Shown here: in pieces, positions 11,901-24,626 of the stretch | How positions within the stretch are numbered: the stretch's first letter is position 1 | Layout: every line of letters starts with the position of its first letter | Assembly: GCA_030770545.1 (NCBI GenBank) | Contig: CM061105.1 | Coordinates: 2,897,001 to 2,961,000, forward strand | Reading direction: 5' to 3' | Origin: Macropodus opercularis | Lineage: Eukaryota > Chordata > Actinopteri > Anabantiformes > Osphronemidae | DNA length: 64,000 nt | Position numbers and translations under genes: made by a program | The notes under the pieces: generated by a model | Told to the model about the DNA's origin: nothing | Seen by the model: the letters and a program-made list of their open reading frames with translations, nothing else | The model's database searches: none

Positions 11901-13339
11901 CATAACTGTCAGACACTTTACTCTGCTGTAAAGTGTGTAAAGTGTTTCTGTATCAGGCTACAGATTGATATGTGGATTAGTCAAAAGCCCGGGTGAAATA
12001 TGTCAGAGAACACCCTGTTACCAAGAGTCAGAGTGTAAAACACTTCAGTGTACAGAACTCTGCTTAATAGGGAAATAACAGGGGAGTAAATCCCTCCTCA
12101 AAACACACATTTCACAACAATATATTTGGAAATAAATCTCATACGATGCACCTCAGAGATGACAGGAGAGGCAGAATTAAGGAGAAAAAAAGAGAGAGAT
12201 AAGAAGAGGATTTATGGAAGGGAGGGATATCCCAGTGCTTACAGCCAAGTGGCCAACATACTGACGGACTAAAAACACAAATAAAGAGCAGTTTTTATGA
12301 TGTGAATGGAGGAAGGAAAACACTTGACTGGATTTTATTTGGTCATGGCTTTAGACCGAGCCACTACATATTTCTGTTTTATGAAGAGACTCAACAGCTG
12401 AGACAGCGGCTAAAAGAGTGATGCAAACCCTTCTACCTCAGATTGCTAGACCAAAGAAATAGAACACAAAAGATAAGTATGTTAAACTCCAAAACAATAA
12501 GAAAACACAGGCTCATATTTACAATTAAATTTAAAAAAAGTGTTTAAAGCAAGTAAAAGCTAAAAAGAATATTTCTTCCATTTGTTTTTAATTTGATAAT
12601 GACATAGGAACAAAAAACAAATCATGAAGTCCAGAGAACTCTGTGTAGATATCTAGAGTAGCATTTTGTGGTGTGAAACTGAAAATCAGAATGAAGGGTG
12701 CAGTATACATGTAAAACCATTTAAGAATGAACAGAAGCACAGTGGCCTCAGCTACAGTACTTCACTAGTGTGTTTATGGTAGTTTCTAGGCACAAATAAA
12801 TTAAAAAAATATATATAAATTTATAAACACAAAATAGGAGTCCTGTTAACACATCAAAATATCAGATAAATACTTCACTTTATACAAAACTATTTGAATT
12901 ATTTTTGATATTATGCTGCATAACATGGTCTGGAAAAAGGACTACGTCAGCACTGTAAAAGTAAAATAGTAATCACTACAAAATTAATTGCAACACTCGC
13001 CTGGCTCTTTGGTGGTGAATTTGTGACAGTTGCTTTCAGCATGGAGGCCCCACTGAAAGCGCAGACAACTCAATCTCATCCTACGCCTTTCATACAATAT
13101 CTCTTTCAATCTCTCACACATGCTAATCACACTCTCTCATTTGCATCCTAATGATTTCTCTCTTCCTTTTTACTACTTATACAATTTTTTTTATCAAGAT
13201 ATCTCCTGTTTGTGCTCCCGCTATGTCCTTTTGCACGTCTGTGTTGATTTATTGCATGGTCTTGTAAGAATTACACAAGTCAAAGCATGTAGAGAAGAGT
13301 GGTAGATTATGGTTGCCTGAAAGTTAATTATTAATTATA
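11901..13339. other. Anonymous DNA, no gene seen
   Basis: Nothing supported. Purine-rich at 12170-12220 and A/T-rich after 12500. Confidence 0.5.
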
Positions 13340-14190
13340 ATGAGTAAACTATTAATTGTTTCACACTAGGGACATTTCCATGTTACAGGAGGATAATGTG
13401 CAAGTCTATGCCAAAAAAAGAGAAAAAGATATACAGATAAAAATTACAAAATAAAAATATTCTAATAATACATGAATTAAGATGCCACTGCACGAGCTGC
13501 GGCAACTTGCAGCAGTTCTCCCCCTTTTCCCTTTTCTGTCTATTGGCCTGTCTTATAGGTTTTCTTTGAGCGATCAAATCCACTTTTTTACTGTTCTTCA
13601 AACTTTTTTGGAGTTCATCAGGAGATCCCATCAGCTTCACGCATGTTTACACAATGTCTCCTGACCACCAGACTACTCCATAAAAGTTGTCTGAGGCCAC
13701 CACAGTCATAAAGGTCTTTAGCAGTGCTGCCTACACCCCAAAAGACCATAGTCTTCTCAGGAGAGACAGTCTGCTTTGGCCTTTCCTGCAGAATACATCT
13801 GAGTTATGTGACCAGCACAGTGTTCAGGTAAACAACCAGGTATTTGTAAGAGTCAAGGCTCTCAATGTCTTTTCTCTAGATGTGCCTGTGGCAATTCACC
13901 ACCAGTTCTTGGGTCTTCCCCACTTTGATCTTTAGGTAGCTCCACTGGCATGGGACCACGTGCTTACCATGTGGGTGAGCACAAGATTTTCCATTTTCTT
14001 CATCGCATATGACGTCAGCACCATTGGTCTGTCTTTTGAGCGAGATGTCTCTGGTACCAGCAACACGTAGGATGTCTTTGAAAGCTGTGGCAACCTTCCC
14101 AGCTTTAGGCTCAGATCAAACATGTAAAGCAATACACGGTACAGTCCAGGGCTGACGCCATCTGGACCCACAGCCTGCCTCGCTTAGATC
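13340..14190 (-). pseudogene. Rex1/L2-type LINE reverse transcriptase remnant and 3' UTR
   Basis: LINE ORF2 proteins nick the target and reverse-transcribe their RNA there. On the minus strand, 14180-13940 encodes GPDGVSPGLYRVLLYMF, then a KLGRLPQ-to-VPET stretch and MKKMENLVLTHM, the fingers and early palm of a CR1-clade (Rex1/L2-like) reverse transcriptase. The catalytic palm motif is deleted: translation jumps to the region after it near 13930 (KVGKTQELVVNC, then SYKYLVVYLNTV), with several stops and frame changes. The 3' non-coding part runs to about 13340 and contains GGAAATGTCCCTAGTGTG, a typical Rex1-type ending. The plus-strand open frames at 13482-13935 are antisense shadows. Both the 5' end and the endonuclease are absent. 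Confidence 0.85.
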
Positions 14191-14204
14191 TTGCTGAGCT
14201 ACTA

Positions 14205-14370
14205 GGGAGCTGGTTTCCTCCTATAGTCCAAAGAGTTGTAGACAGGTGAATTGCATACTCTTGTAGGTGTGGGTGTGAGTGTGAGTGGCTGTTTGAGTGT
14301 GTGCGTGGCCCTGTGACAGACTGGTGAAATGTCAAGAGTGTACCCCACCTCTCAGCCAAATGATGAGTGA
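14205..14370 (+). mobile_element. SINE 3' half with L2-type tail
   Basis: GGTTTCCTCCTATAGTCCAA, a GTGTGAGTGTGAGTGGCTGT stretch and GGCCCTGTGACAGACTGG lead to GTGTACCCCACCTCTC. It lies directly beside the 5' edge of the LINE remnant, in the opposite orientation. Confidence 0.8.
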
Positions 14371-15274
14371 GCGTGTGAGCTACAGTTGGTACTGTATGTC
14401 AATCTGAAGTCAGAGCTAGAACCTAAATTCCTCTAAAATTAATCATAAACTACTGTTCATATACTGTAAGTCGTAACCCAATCATAGTAAATGGTATGCA
14501 CTTGTTTGTGTTTTTTCTATCTAATTTGAACTCTGGTCATACTAACAAAGTAAGGTTAACATATGTATGGAAGCTCTATCATATACATGTTTGTTGTACC
14601 CCTTTTAATATCAAGTACCAAAATGTCAGCTGTCATTTGTACAGAAAAATGTCTTTTAATAGGTAGACTTATTGTCCTCAACATGGAACCTCCTGTCCTA
14701 CGGGCAATGCAAGCATATAAAATAAAAGATGAAGTAAACAGAAATTGAGGAGTGCAGCAGTACACAACAGAACAAATGTAATGTGCATACATTACATTAC
14801 CATGGTAGCAGATCTGAAAAGCATTGGACAGATTTCAAGAGATAGCCTATCACACCAGTTCGCTGAGATGGATTCATTGTCGACTCTAAGTGTCCAGCAC
14901 CAATTGAAAAGGTCACTCGTGTCTCCGCTGCATCCCTCAAAGTCCCATACACCTTAGCCTCTAATCTGAATAGTGTGTGTGCCCTGTGTGTAATCTGAAT
15001 AGTAATAAGGTTGGCTGATAGATTGATGCATAACAGCAAGGAGCATGCAGAGCAGACAGGCTATTTTGGTGTCAACTCCCTTTCATTTCTATCTGGGCTT
15101 GTTTCATTGGGTCATATCAGATATTGTAGAGCTTTGAGGCTGTAAAATGACTTTAATCAAAGTTGTAGTTGTAACTTTCTCATCAGATTTTGTACCCTGC
15201 ATGTAAAAAGTAAATCAGAGAGAATTGGATCAACAAAACCCCAAGAATTTAGTGGTCTACTCTTTGAATAGTAC
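14371..15274. other. Anonymous DNA, no gene seen
   Basis: Short open frames on both strands overlap each other and show no domain. Confidence 0.5.
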
Positions 15275-15370
15275 TAGGGCTGCACCAAGTGATTATTGTT
15301 TCTGTCAATGTATTAATTCTTACTTTCACTAGTAGATTAATCCATAGATTACATGGATTAATGGACAACA
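15275..15370 (+). mobile_element. End of a hAT-type non-autonomous repeat (AGGGCTGCA family), putative
   Basis: AGGGCTGCACCAAGTGATTA followed by repeated GATTAATC-like words resembles one end of a widespread fish non-autonomous DNA repeat. The matching inverted end was not found downstream. Confidence 0.4.
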
Positions 15371-16204
15371 CTTTTCATAGGTTTCTGAATATTTTGTTCA
15401 ATCATCAAAACAACCTGGCGCTGATGCTGCTGATGCTGATTTGCAGAGCTGAGAAACAACACATGCTTAAAATACTCCCGTTATTCAGGTATACCAAACG
15501 TAAACGTATTATCATTTTAATGAACTCTCTTCAGTGAACGCTCATTACATGAAACCTTTGTCCTTCCTTATGTATGTTCCCTATCCCATCAGTTACACAG
15601 AAAATGCACATCACTCTAATCCTACAGTATAACTAGAATGTTTCATTGGCCTTACTCTAACCTCAAAATACAGTTAAAATGATATTGAACACTATTAAAG
15701 AGTTAATTGTTATTAAGTTATATTTCCAGCCTTGTGCTGCATCCTTGTTTGATGGAGCATTATGCTGCAAGGTAGCTAAACTGCAAACACAAATACGATT
15801 TTGTAACAAACTTAAATTCAGATGCAGCTTCATTTTTTTTGCAACTGTCCTGTAAAACACAGTGTTATAGGTCAATAACCATACATTAACAATATTGTAT
15901 AATATAGTAATTGCTTGACAACTTCTTGTTGCTGCATTGAAGAGGAGGTTGGAATGAATGGGTGGCACAACAATAGTGTGCTATAATTGTAACCTGAGTG
16001 TCACCTACAGACATTATCACATATATAAATAGTACGCTGCATTTCGACAAAGATGTGTAGCAGAAGTGGTTAATAAATGAGTACAATAGTATGGTAGCTG
16101 CAAGTATATTTCTATCTTTGGTAAGCACTAGACAATGGATGAATTGGGCATTTTTCTTAAAAACGACTAAAATTATTTTTCAAATGAAATGTAAGGATGT
16201 TAAA
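15371..16204. other. Anonymous AT-rich DNA, no gene seen
   Basis: The overlapping minus-strand frames at 15663-16128 show no recognisable protein. Confidence 0.5.
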
Positions 16205-16715
16205 TGGCACTTAAAAGCTTGGCGGTGCTGTTTTGCCTTAAACTGAAAGGGCTGGAAGGTAATGTGGTTAATGCTAGGATGTGACGTCAGTGCTGCAGCC
16301 GATGATAGTGCGCAGGCTTTTGGAACATGGCATAAATTGGTAGTCCAAAGAGTAGCAGTCAAGTGCAGCAGTGGCGCAGTCTTCCTGCAATCTCTGCGGA
16401 AATGTGGAGCGATGTAAAGTGATTTTGGAGAAAAACGTTTCTACAGTTTATGCTTTAGGGATCAAATGCTGAGAGCGATTTATTAACCGACAGCTCGCCG
16501 TCATCTGGTGCACGATTTTCATCTTGATCCCCACTGTCAACACACAAAACATTTTAAAACTTCAAATATTGTCTTGTTCAACACAGATTCAACTTCAGCG
16601 AAAGAAATGCCCTTCCCATCAAGAAAACAAAGACATTTTGCTGTACAGGGCAGCACTGAGGTCACATCCTAGCATAGCGTCATATCACCGTCCAACCTTT
16701 TTATTGTGAGACAAG
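16205..16715. repeat. Fold-back (inverted repeat) element, unclassified
   Basis: ATGCTAGGATGTGACGTCAG (16271 on) and its inverted partner at 16651-16675 match at 24 of 25 positions. Weaker similarity extends outward to GCCTT words near 16232 and 16713. The 355-base centre holds GC-balanced sequence with no supported frame. The layout suggests a non-autonomous DNA transposon; no target duplication could be fixed. Confidence 0.55.
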
Positions 16716-17604
16716 GCTTTATTTTTGTTTGTTTTAAAAACTGTCCAGCCTTTTGTCATTTGATATGTGACATTTCCTAATTCATTCCAATGTGAAGTGG
16801 TTGTCTTTTTTGCTCAGACTAGAGAATTGTCTAACTAAAACAGAGCAATTAATGCTTTGGCATTCTAAGGGCTAATTTCCACCATTTTGTTTTCTTTCCT
16901 TCATCTCCGTGTTAAATTGCTCTGTAGCCTGCACACTTTCTAGCATTTAGAGCATTTACCAAGACCATGAGAGTGAACACTGAAGACTAACGTGCCCTTT
17001 AACAATTGGTGAATATTACCAGCCACTATGATTATTACAATAATATTAAAATGTCTCCATCCATCTGTGGTCCAGTCCTGATTGGTATCCTAACCTCTGA
17101 CTGGAGGGTTAGGCACAGCCGTCCAATCTGCCCAGAAACACCACCAAGACTAAGAGGAGTCACGCTTTAATTCTTTTGCCTGTGATCTCTGGATAATAGG
17201 GAGGATAGATAATATATGCATGGCAGATATTACTGTCTGGACTGTAATGTGGAGCCACACAATTCTACTTGCATTCACACAAAAGCACATACACATATTA
17301 ATCTCTGCAGCTGAAAAGTGAGAGGGAAGGCAGAATACGGAGCAATTATATTTGAGTCATCATCATCAAAGTTATACACACACTTGTAATCTGCTCTAAT
17401 AGAAATACTGATGTGTCAAACCCATGAGGGAAACTTCTAAATTAAGTTGAAAAGAGACGAAAGGTGGCAAGGATGAAGATACAGAGGAGAAAGAATAGAT
17501 GTGGTGGACGAGAAAGATCCATGTAAATTGGCGTTACATCTAGAGGAACATTAATTTCATAATCTTCTTGCTCTTGATAAGACATAGTGGCTAACGCAAC
17601 AATT
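16716..17604. other. Anonymous DNA, no gene seen
   Basis: Nothing recognised. Confidence 0.5.
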
Positions 17605-17609
17605 GCACG

Positions 17610-17643
<34 letters not shown>
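17605..17643. repeat. CA microsatellite with GCAC lead-in
   Basis: GCACGCACG followed by about 16 CA units. The 17442-17666 minus frame is largely its GTGTGT translation. Confidence 0.95.
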
Positions 17644-17646
<3 letters not shown>

Positions 17647-18738
17647 CAGCACAGTAGCCATATCAACTCAAATCTGTATACTATATATACATATATATTG
17701 TATTCATGTTTTTTTACATTAATCTGCTTAACTGTAGAAATGTAATGACATACACAGTGAGAGAAAAAAAAGCCTGTAATTTGTAGCAGTGCTAATAAAT
17801 CATCCTGATAATATCAGGGCAGCAATTGAGATGGAGGAGAGGAAAGATACTTTTTAATTACAACTTAAACATCTAACACAAAACACGTCTCTGGGGAATC
17901 TGCATAATTATTTCACCTCCTTTTTGTCTGAGGGATGTTGATTTATTTTGCTATTATTACTATATTTACTATTAAATAAATCAAAAAAGATATTGGCATA
18001 GAATGTCAGAATCAGGGCAAGGAATATTCATAGTTTGAAATATAAAAAAGCTTGTTGTAATTTTGTTTTTTTGCATTGTGAAGTCAGATAAAATCATTCT
18101 TATCATTTCATTTATTTTTTTTTTGTATATAGTGTAATAGAATGGGGAGAGTTTTTGGACATTTAAGGAGAAGCACTTTTATTATTATTACCTGTATTAG
18201 TACAACCACAATTAAATTTTGATTGCTATGTATAAATATAAAAAAAAATTATACATTTTACTATGTAAAGTAACCACATTGCTGATACATACTGTACAGT
18301 GCAGTAAATGTAAACAGTTTGGGGAAAGATTTATAATAGTAAAGGTGAGCAGAGGACAAATGATAGCAAGCATTAGTCCTTTGTTTCAGGGGCTTGTTGT
18401 GCTTATTCTAATAAAAGGACAGTTGAACATTAGAAAACCCTTTGTGTTCAGTGTCAAAATGTGTTTTAAAAACAATATTATTCATCATGACTTTATTTTT
18501 TTGCATTTGTCTATACTGCTGTGATTATTAAGTTAGGTATACACAGAAATCACAATCAAACTGCAGCTTTTCGAAAACTGAAGGGGGACATTGTATTTTG
18601 CATTTCTACAATTTTTTGGGTTTGTTACAGGTCACCGTCAAGAGAAACAGTTTTGAATGTAATTTACTGTAGTCAGTCAATGTCAGTGCTCCCCTAAATT
18701 GAGAAGAGCAACAGAAAGCACAGCATAAAGCTAAAGGA
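17644..18738. other. Anonymous AT-rich DNA, no gene seen
   Basis: No supported gene. Several A and T runs occur. Confidence 0.5.
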
Positions 18739-18781
<43 letters not shown>

Positions 18782-18805
18782 GCAACACACAGACACATAC
18801 ACGTG
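18739..18805. repeat. Long CA microsatellite
   Basis: About 21 uninterrupted CA units at 18739-18780, then degenerate CA to 18803. It produces an artefactual 130-codon minus frame (18606-18998). Confidence 0.95.
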
Positions 18806-19080
18806 TCACCACATCAGACATAGCCTCTTTTTCTTTCTTTACTCCTCTAATTCTCTTACACTTCACCCTTCTGTTCTCCCTCCCTACTTTCCCACCATCT
18901 CTTTTGTTCTGGGTGCTCCTATTTATCACGGTGTGAAGGTTGAAAGAGATATTATTACGGGGTGTCGGGCTGGAGAGAGGAGACAGGGGTAGCCACACGG
19001 ATCGTGTGGGGAGAACGCGGGGCTAATGACGTGGGGACAGGCTTGGTCAGTGGCCTGTGGTACCTGCTGGATGTGATAGA

Positions 19081-19131
19081 TGGAGAGCAGAGAGGGGGAG
19101 GAGGAGGGGAGCAAAGGAAGGAGAGAGTGGG
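19081..19131 (+). repeat. Polypurine tract
   Basis: About 50 bases almost purely G and A, ending GGAGAGAGTGGG. Confidence 0.8.
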
Positions 19132-19714
19132 AGTCTTTTCTCTGCTTCTACATATGTTTTATTTTATTGTTTCTAGGAAATTACTTTGTGACATTTGTTC
19201 CATGTAAGTATAGTAAATGCAAGGTGTTAGGTGTTGTCAATGTATTCATGGAGCAAATCAAAATGTATTTTATTAACTGTAACTGAAATAAATATTATTT
19301 GATATTGTTCCTCTGCCTAAACCCAACTAAATGGACCCATTCACAGGAATTTAGCATTTTTAGTAATCATAGTATTGAAAAACACACACACATCCATCCA
19401 TCCATCACCTGCACGTGGGTTGAGCAGGCTTTCTAGCTAATCTGAATGAGTTGCCATGACATTGCAGGAGAATCCAGAGAAAGACTCTGGGAAATTCTTA
19501 CGAAAAATACTGACAGCCCAGACAAAGAAAGGAGCCGAATATAGCCTACTACTGTAAAATATGTACTTGCAAGCTGGTTTTAAAACTATTGCCAATATTA
19601 TGAAATATCAGTAATATCATGCTATTTTACACTATTGATTGTATATACTGTCTTTAATGGGAATTGTTTTCATTTTCTGCACAGGACTGCTTTTGCAAGA
19701 TGTTTTCAGTGTTA

Positions 19715-19935
19715 GCATTTCAGCATTCTGCTCTTGCTATAATGACCTGAAAGAAATCAAGTCAGTGTTTTGTTTGCTCATTTGTTTGGTGCAATTACAT
19801 GCTTTCTGCATAAAACCGCATTTACATAATGGTTCTAATGAAAATATTAGGCTGCTTTTCTTCATGCTTTTGTTATTAGCACCAAAAGAGCTGGAAAAGA
19901 GAAATTAATTGCAATGATTTTCCATGATGAGTAGT
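19715..19935. promoter_or_regulatory. Candidate conserved non-coding element (motif based)
   Basis: This is a repeat-free stretch with dense short words typical of vertebrate enhancers: GCATTTACATAATGG, GTTATTAGCACC, GAAATTAATTGCAATGA. An 89-codon frame overlaps it but has no domain. Conservation cannot be judged from one sequence. Confidence 0.2.
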
Positions 19936-20643
19936 AATCATAAATATTTGATCAAAATAAAATACTGTTCTTCCTCTCAAAAATGCGGATGGTTTAATTG
20001 TTTACAAAAGCAACATTTGTGTTATGAAAAACTACACAAGACAAAATTCATTAACTTTGCCATACATTTAATCTCACCTCCTACAGTACACTTGTGAATA
20101 AAAAATACATTACCTTTCACTCTACTCACATACACAAGTGTAGTCATCTTCTAGAAACAATCTAACAAACAAGGCAGAAGAATATAAAGGCTGGATATCG
20201 GACTATTCATCACTAGATGATTACCGGCTGACAGCAGTAATTGAAAAACACTTATTGGAGTGGTTGGGGAGGAGGGCTGGTTCAGTCCCATCAGACAAAA
20301 TAACACTCTGAGGCTAAGAGCAGTTTAAAGGTGATTATAAAAGGACATATTTTCAAAAGCCAAGCTTCAGGTTTGTCTGTTTTTATGCTTTTTAGGATCA
20401 TTCTGACAAATACATTTTCTCTTATAGATATTTACAAAAGTCTGTTCTGCAAAAATCATCCAGTTTTAAGGTGTGAGGTGAAGCATATTTTTCTGGTGGT
20501 TGTTACATAATTTTTGTATTGTTAAAAAAATCTGTTTTAAACACATTCAAACAGCAGACTGTAGATTCTGGGTCATATAAAAGAATGATGCTTAACATAA
20601 TTTCACTTTTACAGCATTTCTGTGAGCTTAAATAGATCAGAAA

Positions 20644-21072
20644 TAGGGCCGTATCCATTGATTAGTTTAGTAATTGAGTAATCTATTTATTATTTAATCA
20701 ATTATTTCAAATCATTAAAGAAGTTATTGTACTTTAAGAGCAACACTAGGTAAAATAAATAAATAAGCCTACAGTATTTCTGCAAAACTTACAAAGTCAT
20801 GGTTGGGTATGATGTCTTTTTAAAGATATGTACAGTTACATATTCAGCTCATTTAGACTACATGTGTTGCTAACATTAATTACCTTGTGTCTGTGGTCTC
20901 AAGACTTTCTTTTCGTTTCTTTTGATTTAATGCTAATGTTAGTCTCTTTTGCCGTGTGTTGTGGTAAAAATCATTAACAAGAAACATGGACGGCTTTTCA
21001 TAAAGCAGCACGACAACTAATTTTAACTTCACAATTTTTAATAATCAAGTAACTTGAATTGTTTCAGCCCTG
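20644..21072. mobile_element. Small hAT-type MITE
   Basis: The left end reads AGGGCCGTATCCATTGATTA and the right end, inverted, CAGGGCTGAAACAATTC, a short imperfect terminal inverted repeat. The subterminal region is rich in TTAATCAATTA/TAATCAAG words. At 430 bp with no coding capacity it fits a non-autonomous element. No clean 8-bp duplication was visible, so the borders are approximate. Confidence 0.5.
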
Positions 21073-22163
21073 AAGGGGGTTGAATAATGTGTCTTAAACC
21101 CCACCCAAAGGGTGGAACTTCATTACAAGCTGGAAGGTTGTAGAAATCAAAACCAAACATAAAACTGCTGTATAAGGCCCTTTCATCCCACAAAGACATG
21201 TGATGAAACTCAAACTAATAACCTCTGCCAAGCAGGTGGAGCGAAGGAGGGTAACAAAATTGCAGTCATTACACCTCCCTTTAAAACCATTGGAACTTTT
21301 TGCCATTTTTGCCACTTTTCCCATTTCTGCTGTAGACTGAAAATGTTTTTGTCAAAATGTGTCAAAAATGTGAAAATTTGGAAAATCTGTATCTTCAAAA
21401 CTAATAATGCTAGAAAGCTATTTGGGATTTGTTCATAACTTTGTTATAGTTTATAGCATGATTTTTTTGAGAGGGTGATGTGGTTGATTTCATGGAATGA
21501 CCCAGTAGTTATTTTAGGGACATTCTCTATACCTTGCAAAATGTTTGCACTCTGAACACTCCAAACCCAAATCTAGAGGAGTGTAGACATTCAGTGTGGT
21601 TTATTGTGTGAATAATCAGTGTAATACAACATGCATGGGCATCCAAACACATCTGTAAGTTGTCATGGTTAAGAGGTGCTACCTGAAGTTGTGAGTCAAA
21701 TTCAAATTTTAAACACCTGGATGTTGATCTTATTTTCACTCCCTGATGTCAATCACAAATCTGTCAAACTGGGAATTTGCTCCTAATCTTTATGTTAGTC
21801 TGCCACGTTTCCCCCCCCAAATTTCTATTTTTTAAACTTAAAGAACATTTTCCTTCCTTCTCCCTTTTCCCTCTCTCTTTAATATTTCACACCCTCCTCT
21901 CCTTACAATGACCGTTATGCTCGGCTCTTGTGCCAGCGTATCTTTCAGGATGCTGTTACTTAAGAAACCATCTATCTCTTTGAGCAAGCTCTCCCTGATA
22001 TTCAACACGGCCAATACTTAACACTGCTTTTTAACCAACTAAGACATCATCATTACTTTGAGGGATAGGGTCTCTCTGAGCTGAGTTGTCCTACTACTTC
22101 ACCTCTCATTAGTATATGCTTTCATCCTTTCCTCAAGTCACTCATCTCCTGTTCCTTGTTTTG
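21073..22163. other. Anonymous DNA, pyrimidine-rich towards the end
   Basis: No gene was recognised. C/T-rich after 21800. Confidence 0.5.
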
Positions 22164-22341
22164 TCATTTTCATCTCCTTTATTTCTCTTGAGAGGGTTTG
22201 ATCACTTTACATCTTGTCCTCTACGGTGTCTTGTCCTGTGTAATGAGGGTCTTACATAAATAGGGTGTTCTGTCTTGCTCATTTCTGTCATGTTCCATGT
22301 AATGTGTGCCCTTCATTATAAGCAATCTATTGTCTTGTCAT
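22164..22341 (+). repeat. Anonymous direct repeat, copy 1
   Basis: It shares GTTTGATCACTTTACATCTT, TGTCTTGTCCTGTGTAATGA and CTCATTTCTGTCATGTTCCA with 26337-26503, in the same order and orientation and only mildly diverged. Confidence 0.85.
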
Positions 22342-24249
22342 GTTCATATCTTGTACTTAATATCTATGCACTTATGAAAGAAAAACTTATTAGATACACA
22401 ATTAGAAAGAACATCCAGGCCACCTGACCAGATCAAGCAGACACTTCCCCCAATGACAACCCTGCACCCACAGCTCACGAGGAATCACAGCGATGTGAGC
22501 AGCTGAAGATTTGTGTAAGAAATGATCAAGGCAATGGAAAGCACATCTCATACAAAATTGACATGCAAAAAAAAAAGAAAAGAAAATCATGAAACTCCAA
22601 GATTATAGAGAATACAAATAAACAACTGCTGATTAAAGGCCTAATAACTAATGTTTTATACTTTTTCTAAGAACTGGGACTTTGGGAGCAAGAACACGTT
22701 TAAACTGTTGGTATCCAGAGGATTGACAGACCCTTACTGGCTTTGCTCTAATCCATGTCAGTCTGCAAATAAAAATGGTGATTATCTATGCGACACCTAA
22801 GCTGTTCAGATAGCGTTAGTTGACATGAGTTTTAACTCTGCAAGCTAACGCTAAGCTCAGCAGAATTAGTCATCTGTAACGAGTGGCTTGTGATTGTAAA
22901 CAACGTTAGACAACTGTATGAAATTACTAATGCTAGTCATAAGACTTTCCACCTCATCACATCTCTAAAATGTTACAGTTCAAAAGAACACTCACTTCTC
23001 GACTAGCAGCTGCAGAAAGGGGTGAGGAGCGAGTATGTGGCCAAAGACTGTTTTGGTTCAAGACATCCTCAGAAATCTGTTATTATGCTTTTAACAAGAA
23101 GAAAACAAAATTACTGCTGAAGCCGTAAAAAAAGGTAGGAACTAACAAATCACTAACGATCTAACAAAAAAGACTACTTATAGAATGATCAAAACTAGAG
23201 GCTGTGTGGAGATGTACAGGAATGAATGACGTTTAGGGATAACACACTAGCAAACACTACAGATAGAAGGTGAGTATAAATACACAGACTAACAAGCATT
23301 AATTCAAATCACCCATACAGGTAAACAGTTCTACAATCAATCAATCAATCAAACTAACAAAACCAAATACTGACCCAGTTGGAGGGGCAAATTGTAACAA
23401 TCTCACACATTAGCCTGCCAATGTCTGCCACCTAGTGAAACATCTGAACGAATAATGCCAAACCTTGCATTCTCATTTCAGATTAATGTAGGAGGAAGTC
23501 ATGAAAAATCATTTTGCAGGTAGTGTACAAACCACATAGATTCAAAATCTGGACATACAATATGACCAAGAGGCACAGTTTTTAATCACAGAGAGAGATC
23601 TTTTTTTCCCATATCCTTGCCCCTTTGTGGCTTTCTATTTCTTTATACTATTGTGTCTTTTAGCAACCATTTCTTTATGCTTTACTTTTTTGTTTTCATT
23701 TTCACTCTTTGCTTAGCTTTTTCTTACGTTATTTCCATTCCTTTGTCCTTGTCTGTTAAGGCATAAATTTTTCATTGACTCTTTATCTGTGATATACACG
23801 CTTTGGATTTTGTCTCACCTCCCACTTTGAGGGAAGCTGACAGACGACAGATGGCTGTCCTTGATCTACCATAACGAGCAAGTCCATGTCAAATTACAAA
23901 GGGAAAAGACAGGAGAAGAAAAAGACAATGAAAAACAATAATAAATAAAAAACACAACAGACCTGGCTGAGGAACATGTGGCCCTGTGATCATGGCAAAT
24001 GAGATCCTCATCATTTTGATACATTTTTCAAAAGAGATGTTGATGCTGTGAAGATGAAGAAAAAAACAAATAAAATGTAAACGTGAGCCTTTGATGAAAA
24101 TATCAATGTTACTGGCTCTGCTGCAATTGTTTCTCTGACAAAATAAATACATACAATATAATTATTCCATTAAATAAAAAATATATGATAAATTTAAGCA
24201 GGAATTTGAGGAACCTGAGAGAACTTAAATAGAAAATAGGTGGTGTCTA
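22342..24249. other. Anonymous DNA, no gene seen
   Basis: Nothing recognised beyond a short TCAA run near 23337-23352. Confidence 0.5.
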
Positions 24250-24375
24250 CTGTGATTGACTAGCGACTTTTCCAGGGTGTGCTCCACCCTTTCACCTAAA
24301 ATGACAGCTGGGATAGGCTCCAGCATACCTGTGACTCTCATGAGAATAAGCAATTCAGATGATGAGTAAGTGATT
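24250..24375 (+). mobile_element. SINE/L2-type tail fragment
   Basis: GACTAGCGACTTTTCCAGGG, then GACAGCTGGGATAGGCTCCA and AAGCAATTCAGATGATGAGT match the 3' third of the family. Confidence 0.8.
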
Positions 24376-24626
24376 GAGTGAGGATGGTATCTCCTGCCAA
24401 TTGGCTGATGATTGTAGTTCTACCTGCAAGAAAAATACTCAAGTTAGAGAATGAAATATACAGGACAGGAGTTACAGGACACCCTTACAGAATGCCACAC
24501 TTCACATCCAATCCAGCAAAAGACAATCATTTTAGTTTCATACAACAATTAACACGATTTTAGGATCTCTACTAAAAAGCAAGACATAATTTATGAATTA
24601 TCTGCTAATTATAATTCTTGTTTGCC

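Noticed and set aside
13482..13935. Plus-strand frames over the LINE
   Set aside because: Antisense shadows of the minus-strand LINE reverse transcriptase remnant.
18606..18998. 130-codon minus-strand frame
   Set aside because: Its middle is a direct translation of the CA microsatellite; the rest has no domain.
19385..19510. CATCCATCCATC run as a LINE tail in minus orientation
   Set aside because: The adjoining sequence does not continue into any LINE or SINE tail I recognise.
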